Below, piece after piece: positions 24,923 to 32,864 of a stretch of DNA of 58,086 nucleotides (its first letter is position 1; every line of letters begins with the position of its first letter). The translations under genes were made by a program, and so were the position numbers. The notes below the pieces were generated by a model. The model was not told where the DNA came from. It saw nothing but the letters and a program-made list of their open reading frames with translations, and searched no databases. The stretch is from Lachnospiraceae bacterium. GTDB taxonomy: Bacteria; Bacillota; Clostridia; Lachnospirales; Lachnospiraceae. The DNA lies in assembly GCA_014804655.1 (NCBI GenBank), contig JAAUZK010000024.1, forward strand, positions 146,365 through 204,450, read 5' to 3'.

Positions 24923-26602
24923 ATGGGAACACAAATGGGAGAACAGGGATTTTGGCATGAGAATGAAAGTTACATAGATTCAGTAATGAATACGGTGAAT
25001 ATGCTGGCGGAAGATACTTATATTTACATTCTGCACCTAAAACAGAACAGAGTATGGTTTTCAGAGACGGCCAGAACATATTTTGGGATCCGGGATAAGT
25101 ATGTTTTAAACCATTATGAAGTCATGCACGATCTGGTCCATCCTGTTGACTGGTGGGAGTACGAAGAAGGGATTCCTGAAAGGACGCAGGGAAAGAATCT
25201 TGACAGGGAATTGTGCGTCCGGATGAAAGGTGTTTCTGGGGAATATCATATGTTCAGCATCCATACGGATATCGTAACGGATAAGAAGAATGATGAAGAG
25301 TATCTGCTCGTTCTGCTGCATAATGAAAATGTTCTGCCGAGAATTGATGCCCTGACGGATTTATATTCTCAGGCAAGATTCGTGGCAGACATTGATACAG
25401 CGATTGAAAAGAAAGAGCCTTTTGCCGTGTTAATGATCAAACTGGAGCGATTTACTAATCTGAATATTATTTATGGGAATGACTTTACCAACCAGATTCT
25501 AAAAGAAACGGCACTGCAGTTTATTTATATGATGGATGAGAACAGCGCTGTTTATCGTCTGGACGGTCCGAAATTTGGGTTTATTTTAAAGGGATGCGGG
25601 AGAGAAAAACTGCATATTTTCGAGCAAGAGCTTAGGAACAAGATGGCAAGTGGAATTCAGGTAAACAACACGCAGATTACACCGAAAATATGTGCAGGAG
25701 CGATTTTGATTGAGCAGTATGATGGGAAAGCGGATTCACTCTGTTCTAAGGCAGCATACGCTCTGGGACAGTCGGAAACAGAGCAACAAGGGAGAATGAT
25801 CATTTTTAATGATGAAGTGCGTACTTCTAAGAATGCAGATCTGGAATTGATGAAGGTGATCCATCAGTCGGTCAGGGAAGGCTGCGTGGGATTCTATGTA
25901 GAATATCAGCCGGTCGTGGTTTCCGGAACAGGGCACATTATAGGAGCGGAAGCATTGGTCAGATGGCGCATGGAGCCCTATGGAACTGTTCCTCCCGGCA
26001 TGTTCATCGCATGGATGGAAAAAAATCCGGAGATGTATGAACTCGGCAATTATGTGCTGAAAACAGCTCTACAGGAAACAGTGGGACTGCTTGAGATCTT
26101 GCCGGAGTTTGTTCTCAACGTCAATGTGTCGGCGAGACAGATGGAGCGGGAAGAGTTTCACGCGGAGGTGCTGCGTATTTTAGAACAGACGGGATTTCCG
26201 GCCAGCCACCTGTGCCTGGAATTGACTGAACGGTGTAAAGATATGCCGCTGGAATCGATAAAGAGAGAAGTGGAATTTTTCCAGGGATACGGTATCCGCA
26301 TGGCAATGGATGATTATGGAACCGGAAGCGCTTCTTCAGGAATCGTGCTTTATGCTCCGATGGATGAGATCAAACTGGATATGAGCTTCATTCGGGGGAT
26401 TACCGAAGATGCCAAGAAACAAGCTATGGTTAAGGCTATTGTCGAATTTGCCAACAGTTCCGGTATGAGTACCTGTTTAGAAGGCGTGGAGACTGAGGAG
26501 TTGCAGAATTATCTGCGGAAATATCACGCCACATGGTTTCAGGGCTATTATTACTCGAAACCGATTGAAATAGCAAAACTTCGGGAGCTGATGCAGGCTT
26601 AG
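24923..26602 (+). CDS. Soluble EAL c-di-GMP phosphodiesterase with PAS-like and degenerate GGDEF domains
   Basis: 559 residues if started at 24923; an ATG at 24935 is an alternative, since neither has an ideal SD. There are no membrane segments. A PAS-like N-terminal region (about 15-130, FWHENESYIDSVMN to LVLLHN) is followed by a degenerate GGDEF domain (RLDGPKFGFIL at the signature site) and an EAL domain. Catalytic residues are present: GAEALVRW, LNVNVSARQ, LELTER, MDDYGTGSAS, IKLDMSF, LEGVE and QGYYYSKP. It is the second EAL protein within 4 kb, interleaved with carbohydrate-active enzymes. Start codon uncertain; function reasonably secure. Confidence 0.88.
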   Translation: MGTQMGEQGFWHENESYIDSVMNTVNMLAEDTYIYILHLKQNRVWFSETARTYFGIRDKYVLNHYEVMHDLVHPVDWWEYEEGIPERTQGKNLDRELCVRMKGVSGEYHMFSIHTDIVTDKKNDEEYLLVLLHNENVLPRIDALTDLYSQARFVADIDTAIEKKEPFAVLMIKLERFTNLNIIYGNDFTNQILKETALQFIYMMDENSAVYRLDGPKFGFILKGCGREKLHIFEQELRNKMASGIQVNNTQITPKICAGAILIEQYDGKADSLCSKAAYALGQSETEQQGRMIIFNDEVRTSKNADLELMKVIHQSVREGCVGFYVEYQPVVVSGTGHIIGAEALVRWRMEPYGTVPPGMFIAWMEKNPEMYELGNYVLKTALQETVGLLEILPEFVLNVNVSARQMEREEFHAEVLRILEQTGFPASHLCLELTERCKDMPLESIKREVEFFQGYGIRMAMDDYGTGSASSGIVLYAPMDEIKLDMSFIRGITEDAKKQAMVKAIVEFANSSGMSTCLEGVETEELQNYLRKYHATWFQGYYYSKPIEIAKLRELMQA

Positions 26603-26627
26603 ACAAAGAAAAGACAGGGAGAAGATG

Positions 26628-29468
26628 ATGGAAAATAAGATTTTTGACATCGAAAAGTATGCGAAAACGGCAAGAGCTGTGGTGGCGGAAGGGATTGTCA
26701 TGCTGCGCAATGAATCCCATTTGCTTCCCTTGCAAAATGGGGAGAAGATTGCCTTGTTTGGCAGAGGGCAATTTAATTATTATAAAAGCGGTACCGGTTC
26801 GGGCGGTATGGTTAATACAAGGTATGTAGTCGGTATCAGAGAGGCCCTTAAGCAGAGCAGCTTTGTTTTAAACGAGGAACTGGAGTCAGTCTATGCGGAA
26901 TGGCTTAAGGATAATCCGTTCGATACCGGATCAGGCTGGGGTGCAGAACCATGGTTCCAGAAGGAAATGCCTCTGACGCAGGAATTAGTAGAGCGTGTCA
27001 GAAAAGCTTCTGACACGGCGGTGATTGTGATTGCCAGAACGGCAGGGGAAGATAAGGACAATAAATCGGAAGCCGGCAGTTATCTGCTGACGGAAGAAGA
27101 GGAAGAGATGCTCCGGCTTGTGTGCGCCTCTTTTGAGCGCACAGTGGTCTTTCTGAATGTAGGAAATATTATTGATATGAAGTGGGTGGAGCGTTACCGC
27201 CCCTCCGCGATTCTGTATGTATGGCAGGGCGGTCAGGAAGGCGGAAACGGGGTGCTTGACATACTGGAGGGAAAAGTATCTCCTTCCGGTAAGCTTACGG
27301 ATACCATTGCAGAAGATATTACGGATTATCCTTCGACACGAAATTATGGTGATCGGAAACGAAACATCTATCAGGAAGATATCTATGTAGGCTATCGGTA
27401 TTTTGAAACTTTTGCAAAGGAGAAAGTGCTTTACCCCTTTGGCTTCGGGCTTTCCTATACTACTTTTGCAATAGAGGCAGAACTTGTGAGGAATGAAAAA
27501 ACAGATAGTAGAAAAACAGGGCAGGATGACGGGATTATGTTCTGCGTGAAAGTGACAAATACGGGAACTTATGCCGGAAAAGAGGTAGTGCAGATTTATT
27601 GTCAGGCACCTCAGGGAGTATTGGGAAAACCGGCCAGAAGTCTGTGCGGTTTTGCAAAGACGAGAGAACTTGCTCCCGGGGAGTCACAGGAATTGCAGAT
27701 AACGGTTTCGCGGGAATATCTTGCATCCTATGATGACAGTGGAATTACCGGACACAAGTCTTGTTATGTACTGGAAGAAGGGGAATATGGCTTCTTTGTG
27801 GGGACAGACGTAAGAGGCGCATTTCCTGCAGGAAGCCTGTGCCTGGAGGAAACGGTTGTAGTGCAGCAATTGGATGAAGCCTGCGCGCCGGTGACATCTT
27901 TCGAGAGAATGAAACCGCAGCCGGTGGAAAACGAAGGATTTCGGGTAGATTATGAAGCGGTAACACTTCGCGCGCAGAGCCCGTCGGTCAGGCGCACGGA
28001 AAAGTTGCCGGAGAGTTATGCCTGCACAGGAGATCAAGGCTATAAGCTTTCTGATGTGGAAGAAGACAAAGTGTCCATGGAGACATTTCTTGCTCAGTTA
28101 TCGGATAAAGATTTGTGCTGTATTGTGCGTGGAGAGGGCATGTGCTCTCCGAAAGTGACACCCGGAACAGCGGGAGCTTTCGGCGGCATTACGAAGCGGC
28201 TGCAAGACTTTGGGATTCCGGCGGCCTGTTGTGCAGATGGGCCGAGCGGTATCCGCATGGACTGCGGAAGTATTGCTTTTGCCATGCCGAACGGAACCTG
28301 TCTGGGGTGCACTTTTAATGAGGCGCTTTCGGAAGAATTGTTTGAATGGGAAGGATTGGAGCTTCGCAAAAATAAAATTGACACATTGCTAGGACCCGGC
28401 ATCAACATTCACAGGAATCCATTAAACGGGCGTAATTTTGAATATTTTAGCGAGGACCCTTTGCTGACGGGTAAGATGGCGGCAGCCCAGCTTCGCGGCA
28501 TGGGACGCTATGGAGTTACCGGCACGATCAAACACTTCGCATGTAATAGTCAGGAATATAAGCGCCATATCGTAGAGGCTGTTGTTTCGGAACGTGCGCT
28601 TAGAGAGATATATCTGAAAGGATTTGAGATCGCGGTAAAGGAAGGAGGCGCGTACTCTGTCATGAGCTCTTACAATCCGATCAACGGATTCTGGGCTGCC
28701 GGCAATTACGATTTGGTCACCACGATACTGCGCGAAGAATGGGGATATGACGGTATCGTTATGACCGATTGGTGGGCAAAGGCAAATGATGAGGGCGCTG
28801 CCGGAAAAACAGAGAATGTAGCGGCGATGGTGCGTGCCCAGAACGATCTGTTTATGGTAACGACCAATGCCGAGGAAAATTCCATGAAGGATAATTCCAT
28901 GGAGAGTCTGGAAAAGGGAACTGTCACGAGAGGCGAATACCTTCGCAGCGCGGCGAACATCTGCCGGTATCTTCTGCGGACTCCTGCATATCTGCGGCTT
29001 ATCGGCAGGGAGAGCGAACTGGACAGACAACTGGCTGCCATTGTGGAACAGGAAGCAGAGTCTTTCGGCGAGCTGCTGCGCTTCTCTATGACAGAGAATA
29101 TCGGTTATCTTCCGGTAGAACAGATCAAGACAGGAAAGGGAAGCAGTGTAACTTTTGAGATCAGTGTAAAAGAACGGGGAATATACAGAATGGAGCTTGT
29201 CTGCAGAATCGACGGACAGGGAAGTCTGGCTCAGATTCCGCTTACGCTATCTCAAGATAAACAGATTATAAAAACTATATCTCTTACCGGTGCGGATCAA
29301 GACTGGAGGACTGAAGAAATACAGTTAATTCCCTCCTTCCATAACACCACTTTTCTGAAATTCTACTTCGGACAGGGTGGCATGGAGATTCAGGAGGCTC
29401 GTGTGGTGTTTGTCGAATCGCTGGAAGATAAATTCCGTGCGATGAGAGAGGCACGAAGAGAAGAATAA
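26628..29468 (+). CDS. Domain-permuted GH3 beta-glucosidase
   Basis: 946 residues. The usual GH3 order is reversed. The alpha/beta sandwich (GH3-C type) comes first (about 10-240, AVVAEGIVMLRNESHLLPL), then the fibronectin-III-like domain after YPFGFGLSYTTF, and the catalytic barrel last (about 495-725). The barrel carries TLLGPGINIHRNPLNGRNFE, GTIKHFACNS and the nucleophile Asp714 in VMTDWW. A terminal beta-rich stretch completes the protein. Such permuted GH3 enzymes are known from Ruminococcus and Butyrivibrio. There is no signal peptide, so it hydrolyses imported beta-glucosides. AGGGAG is six bases before the second of two adjacent ATGs. It follows the second EAL gene by 25 bases. Confidence 0.9.
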   Translation: MENKIFDIEKYAKTARAVVAEGIVMLRNESHLLPLQNGEKIALFGRGQFNYYKSGTGSGGMVNTRYVVGIREALKQSSFVLNEELESVYAEWLKDNPFDTGSGWGAEPWFQKEMPLTQELVERVRKASDTAVIVIARTAGEDKDNKSEAGSYLLTEEEEEMLRLVCASFERTVVFLNVGNIIDMKWVERYRPSAILYVWQGGQEGGNGVLDILEGKVSPSGKLTDTIAEDITDYPSTRNYGDRKRNIYQEDIYVGYRYFETFAKEKVLYPFGFGLSYTTFAIEAELVRNEKTDSRKTGQDDGIMFCVKVTNTGTYAGKEVVQIYCQAPQGVLGKPARSLCGFAKTRELAPGESQELQITVSREYLASYDDSGITGHKSCYVLEEGEYGFFVGTDVRGAFPAGSLCLEETVVVQQLDEACAPVTSFERMKPQPVENEGFRVDYEAVTLRAQSPSVRRTEKLPESYACTGDQGYKLSDVEEDKVSMETFLAQLSDKDLCCIVRGEGMCSPKVTPGTAGAFGGITKRLQDFGIPAACCADGPSGIRMDCGSIAFAMPNGTCLGCTFNEALSEELFEWEGLELRKNKIDTLLGPGINIHRNPLNGRNFEYFSEDPLLTGKMAAAQLRGMGRYGVTGTIKHFACNSQEYKRHIVEAVVSERALREIYLKGFEIAVKEGGAYSVMSSYNPINGFWAAGNYDLVTTILREEWGYDGIVMTDWWAKANDEGAAGKTENVAAMVRAQNDLFMVTTNAEENSMKDNSMESLEKGTVTRGEYLRSAANICRYLLRTPAYLRLIGRESELDRQLAAIVEQEAESFGELLRFSMTENIGYLPVEQIKTGKGSSVTFEISVKERGIYRMELVCRIDGQGSLAQIPLTLSQDKQIIKTISLTGADQDWRTEEIQLIPSFHNTTFLKFYFGQGGMEIQEARVVFVESLEDKFRAMREARREE

Positions 29469-29493
29469 GAAAACTGCGAAGGAGTATATTTAT

Positions 29494-30441
29494 ATGAAAA
29501 CTAAAGTTTTTATTGACGGAAGCGAAGGGACAACAGGATTAAGAATTAATGAACGCTTTCAAAAACGTGACGATATAGAGTTATTGCACATTGATCCGGA
29601 ACTTAGAAAAAATCCGGATGAGAGAAAGAAAATGATTAATGCATCAGATATAACTTTTCTGTGTTTGCCGGATGAGGCGGCGAGGGAATCTGTTGCATTA
29701 ATAGAGAATGAAGATGTGGTAATAATTGATGCATCTACTGCACACCGGACAGAAGAAGGATGGGCATACGGATTCCCGGAATTATCCGATGAGCATAAAA
29801 CAGCCATTAAGAAAGGAAAGCGGGTAGCGGTTCCGGGATGTTATGCTACGGGATTCATCTCCTTAGTGTATCCTCTGATAGCAGGAGGGATTCTTCCCAA
29901 AGATTATCCGGTAAGCAGCTTTGCAATTTCAGGATATAGCGGAGCAGGTAAGAAAACGATAGCGGCTTATGAATGCGGGGACAGACCGAGAGAATTATCG
30001 TCAGGAAGAGAATATGCATTGACACAACAGCACAAGCACCTGAAAGAGATGAAGAAAATAACCGGGCTTGCGCGTACACCGTTATTTTCACCGATCATTG
30101 ATGACTATTATAGCGGCATGGTGGTTTCTGTACCATTGTATGCGGATATGCTGGCAAAAAAGGAAACACCCGAATCGCTGCTTGATTATTATGCAGAGTA
30201 TTACAAAAACCAACGGTTCATTAAGGTAAGTGCAGTGGATGATGAAATTGCAGCGAGCGGATTCTTAGCAGGGAATGGAATGTCCGGTTGGGATGGTTTA
30301 AAGATATATGCGACAGGTAATGAAGATCGCATTGTTATTTCCTCACAGTTTGACAATTTAGGAAAAGGTGCATCCGGCGCGGCCATTCAATGTATGAACA
30401 TTATTTTGGGATGTGACGAGTCAAAAGGACTTGATTTGTAA
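29494..30441 (+). CDS. argC: N-acetyl-gamma-glutamyl-phosphate reductase (type 2)
   Basis: 315 residues, the shorter type 2 ArgC form. It reduces N-acetylglutamyl phosphate to the semialdehyde with NADPH in arginine synthesis. The Rossmann start VFIDGSEGTTGLRI, the catalytic cysteine in VAVPGCYATGF and ISGYSGAGKKT are visible. GAAGGAG precedes the ATG. It begins 25 bases after the GH3 stop, but no other arg gene is nearby, which is unusual since argC normally sits with argJBD. It ends at a bidirectional terminator facing cotJC. Confidence 0.93.
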   Translation: MKTKVFIDGSEGTTGLRINERFQKRDDIELLHIDPELRKNPDERKKMINASDITFLCLPDEAARESVALIENEDVVIIDASTAHRTEEGWAYGFPELSDEHKTAIKKGKRVAVPGCYATGFISLVYPLIAGGILPKDYPVSSFAISGYSGAGKKTIAAYECGDRPRELSSGREYALTQQHKHLKEMKKITGLARTPLFSPIIDDYYSGMVVSVPLYADMLAKKETPESLLDYYAEYYKNQRFIKVSAVDDEIAASGFLAGNGMSGWDGLKIYATGNEDRIVISSQFDNLGKGASGAAIQCMNIILGCDESKGLDL

Positions 30442-30472
30442 TTTTACAGAGCATATATAAATGTCGAATATT

Positions 30473-30512
30473 AAGTGAAAGCATCAGCCAGAAATGGCTG
30501 ATGTTTTCACTT
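30473..30512. terminator. Bidirectional terminator between argC and cotJC
   Basis: AAGTGAAAGCATCAGCCA (30473-30490) pairs with TGGCTGATGTTTTCACTT (30495-30512) across a GAAA tetraloop, with one G-U pair in 18. It serves convergent transcription from both sides. Confidence 0.85.
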
Positions 30513-30576
30513 GAAATCTGCTTAAATCAGTACAGTTTGTTCAAAATAAATCATTGGACGAAGTGGCATTGGTCTC

Positions 30577-31179
30577 TTATTTCGAACAATCAAATCCGGG
30601 ATTAAACGCATAGAAGTTCTTCTCGTTCAATCGATCCTGAACGATTCTTAAAGCTTCACCAAATCTCTGGAAGTGCACGATCTCCCTTGCCCGCAGGAAT
30701 TTGATCGGTTCACAGACTTCCTGATCGTGTATGAGTCTTAAGATGTTGTCATAGGTAGTTCTTGCTTTCTGTTCCGCAGCCATATCCTCGGTCAGATCCG
30801 TGATGATATCACCCGTAGACTGGAACTGTGCCGCGCTGAACGGGAACCCGCCCGCGTCCTGAGGCCAGATGCCGATCGTGTGATCCACATAATAGTTGGA
30901 GAAACCGGATTTCTCGATTTCTTCCATGGATAAGTCCTTAGTGAGCTGGTGTACGATGGTAGCAACGATCTCTAAGTGCGCTAATTCTTCCGTACCGATG
31001 TCTGTCAGAACAGCGGATACTTCTCTGTAAGGGCAGGCATATCTCTGGGACAGGTAGCGCATGGAAGCGCCCATTTCACCGTCGGGACCGCCGTACTGGC
31101 TGATAATCGCCTGCGCCAGCATGGCATTAGGTTCCGTAATATTGACGGGGTATTCAAGTCTTCTTTCATAATTCCACAT
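30577..31179 (-). CDS. cotJC: Spore coat protein CotJC (manganese catalase-like)
   Basis: 200 residues starting MWNYERRLEYPVNI, the standard CotJC start; the frame extends upstream, but GGAAGGAGG lies before this ATG. The ferritin-like four-helix bundle of the manganese catalase family is visible, with metal-ligand segments such as GTEELAHLEIV and DMAAEQKAR. It is an inner spore coat component with possible catalase-type activity. It is the last gene of cotJABC, and its ATG overlaps the cotJB stop by one base. Confidence 0.95.
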   Translation of the reverse strand: MWNYERRLEYPVNITEPNAMLAQAIISQYGGPDGEMGASMRYLSQRYACPYREVSAVLTDIGTEELAHLEIVATIVHQLTKDLSMEEIEKSGFSNYYVDHTIGIWPQDAGGFPFSAAQFQSTGDIITDLTEDMAAEQKARTTYDNILRLIHDQEVCEPIKFLRAREIVHFQRFGEALRIVQDRLNEKNFYAFNPGFDCSK

Positions 31180-31454
31180 TAAGCACAACCTCCTTCCCAA
31201 GGCATAGGCATTGTAGCCCAATCCCAGCCGCCGCAGTTAGTGGTGTCGGCGAGTGCCAGAGTCAGAGGGCCGAATTTTTCAGAGTATTCTTTTTTAGCCT
31301 GATTGGTCATACGATTATAGTGGTTAAAATATTCCATTGCATTTCTGTCGGTAGGATGGGTGTCCAGATACAGGGACATTTCGATGACTACGAAGTCCAG
31401 AACCCGGATATCGTGCAGCAGTTTTTCCTGCTCGTTGGCAAAATGCATATTCAT
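31179..31454 (-). CDS. cotJB: Spore coat protein CotJB
   Basis: 91 residues, small helical coat protein. RVLDFVVIEMSLYLDTHPTD and NRMTNQAKKEYSEKFGPLT match the CotJB family, and the WDWATMPMPWEGG tail is typical. The start overlaps the cotJA stop (ATGA) and its stop overlaps the cotJC start, so the three subunits are translated in strict coupling. The SD GGAAGGAG lies inside the cotJA coding end. Confidence 0.93.
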   Translation of the reverse strand: MNMHFANEQEKLLHDIRVLDFVVIEMSLYLDTHPTDRNAMEYFNHYNRMTNQAKKEYSEKFGPLTLALADTTNCGGWDWATMPMPWEGGCA

Positions 31455-31624
31455 TTTTTACAGCATCTCCTTCCTGTGAATGGTTTGTCGAGTTCCGGAA
31501 AGATCGTTCCGGTGTTAAGAGCTTCATCAAGATTATCGTAGATTCCGTTAAATCGCTGCCATGGAACGTAAGCCATTGCGAGAGGAAACTTATCAAAGTT
31601 TTCTTTATACATATAATCCTTCAT
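31451..31624 (-). CDS. cotJA: Spore coat protein CotJA
   Basis: 57 residues, short but clear. It begins MKDYMYKENFDKFPLAMAYV, continues with PWQRFNGIYDNLDEALNTGT and ends IFPELDKPFTGRRCCKK. The PLAMAYVPWQ core and the FPELDKPF segment are diagnostic of CotJA. AGGAAAGG precedes the ATG at 31622-31624. It is the first gene of cotJABC. No hairpin masks its ribosome site, and its upstream neighbour is divergent. A convincing sigma-E promoter was not found in the 271-base gap. Confidence 0.93.
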   Translation of the reverse strand: MKDYMYKENFDKFPLAMAYVPWQRFNGIYDNLDEALNTGTIFPELDKPFTGRRCCKK

Positions 31625-31895
31625 ATGATCCCTTTCCTATATAGTAACGACATTAAAATTTTCGCTTTCGTTCTTACAAAAGCTTCCGTATATGGCTCCT
31701 ACAAGAACCGGAAGCAGGAATTTGTTATGTTGTTTACTATAATTTAAAGTGTTTTTAGTAATATAATATGATATAATCGTTGCGGTGTGTTTGCGGCAAA
31801 GATGACCGGACACAGAAATTTCACAATTTGATAAGAATAGAAACACACTTTGCGAGTACATTTATATGAGCGTTTGCGGAAGGGAGGATCCTATT

Positions 31896-32864
31896 TTGAT
31901 ACAGGTTGAGAATTTGGTAAAAAAATATGGTGCACATACAGCGGTGGATCATTTGACTTTTACGGTAGAAAAGGGACAGATCTACGGTTTCTTAGGACCC
32001 AACGGAGCCGGGAAGTCAACGACAATGAATATTATGACGGGATATATCGCTGCCAACAGCGGTACCGTGAAGATAAATGGCTATGATATTTTAGGACAGC
32101 CGGAGAAAGCCAAACAGTGTATCGGCTATTTGCCGGAGATTCCGCCTTTATATACGGATATGACGGTATGGGAATATCTGATGTTCGCGGCGGAGCTCAA
32201 GAAAGTCGGCAGGAAAGAAAGAAAAGAACATGTGGAAGAAGTCATAGAGAAGGCACAGCTAAATGAGGTAGAAGAGCGGCTGATCAGAAACTTGTCCAAG
32301 GGATATAAACAGCGAGTAGGACTGGCGCAGGCGCTCATCGGCTATCCGGAAGTTCTCGTATTGGATGAACCCATGGTCGGCTTAGACCCGAAGCAGATCA
32401 TCGAGATGCGGGACCTGATTAAGAGTCTTGCAAAGAAACATACGATCATCTTAAGTTCACATATTCTGTCTGAGGTGAGTGCGGTGTGTGATCACATTAT
32501 GATCATTTCGGACGGCAAATTAGCAGCGGATGGTTCGCCGGAGGAGTTACAGCAGATGATGCAGGCAAGAGCGGAGCTTGAAGTGACGGCTGTCGGGACT
32601 AAAGAGCAGGCGGAAGAGGTCCTGAAGGGAATGGAGCAGATTGCGGCTTATACGATCGAACAGGGGCAGGAGGAGAACTCAGTAGTGATACACGTGGAGA
32701 CAGCGGACGCTGCGGATATCCGGAAGGAACTTTCGATGGCTTTGTCGAAGGCGGATATGCCGATCCTTTCCATGAACCGTCTCGAGAGATCTTTGGAAGA
32801 TATATTCTTAAAGCTGACAGAGAATGTGCGGAAGGAGGATTTGAACGATGATAGCGATTTATAA
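31896..32864 (+). CDS. Gld-type ABC transporter ATP-binding protein
   Basis: 322 residues from a TTG start at 31896, chosen because GGAAGGGAGG lies just upstream; an ATG at 31866 has no SD. Walker A is GPNGAGKSTT, the signature LSKGYKQRVGLAQ and Walker B VLVLDEPMVGLDP. About 100 residues follow the ATPase domain. The downstream fused permease/auxiliary protein identifies it as the GldA-like ATPase of an ABC-2 exporter. Outside gliding bacteria these systems are widespread, with unknown substrates. Stop and next start overlap by 17 bases. Confidence 0.88.
   Translation: MIQVENLVKKYGAHTAVDHLTFTVEKGQIYGFLGPNGAGKSTTMNIMTGYIAANSGTVKINGYDILGQPEKAKQCIGYLPEIPPLYTDMTVWEYLMFAAELKKVGRKERKEHVEEVIEKAQLNEVEERLIRNLSKGYKQRVGLAQALIGYPEVLVLDEPMVGLDPKQIIEMRDLIKSLAKKHTIILSSHILSEVSAVCDHIMIISDGKLAADGSPEELQQMMQARAELEVTAVGTKEQAEEVLKGMEQIAAYTIEQGQEENSVVIHVETADAADIRKELSMALSKADMPILSMNRLERSLEDIFLKLTENVRKEDLNDDSDL

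Noticed and set aside
31625..31895. Sigma-E promoter for cotJABC
   Set aside because: Several CATA-like and ATA-like words occur on the minus strand, but none has the right partner at the right distance.
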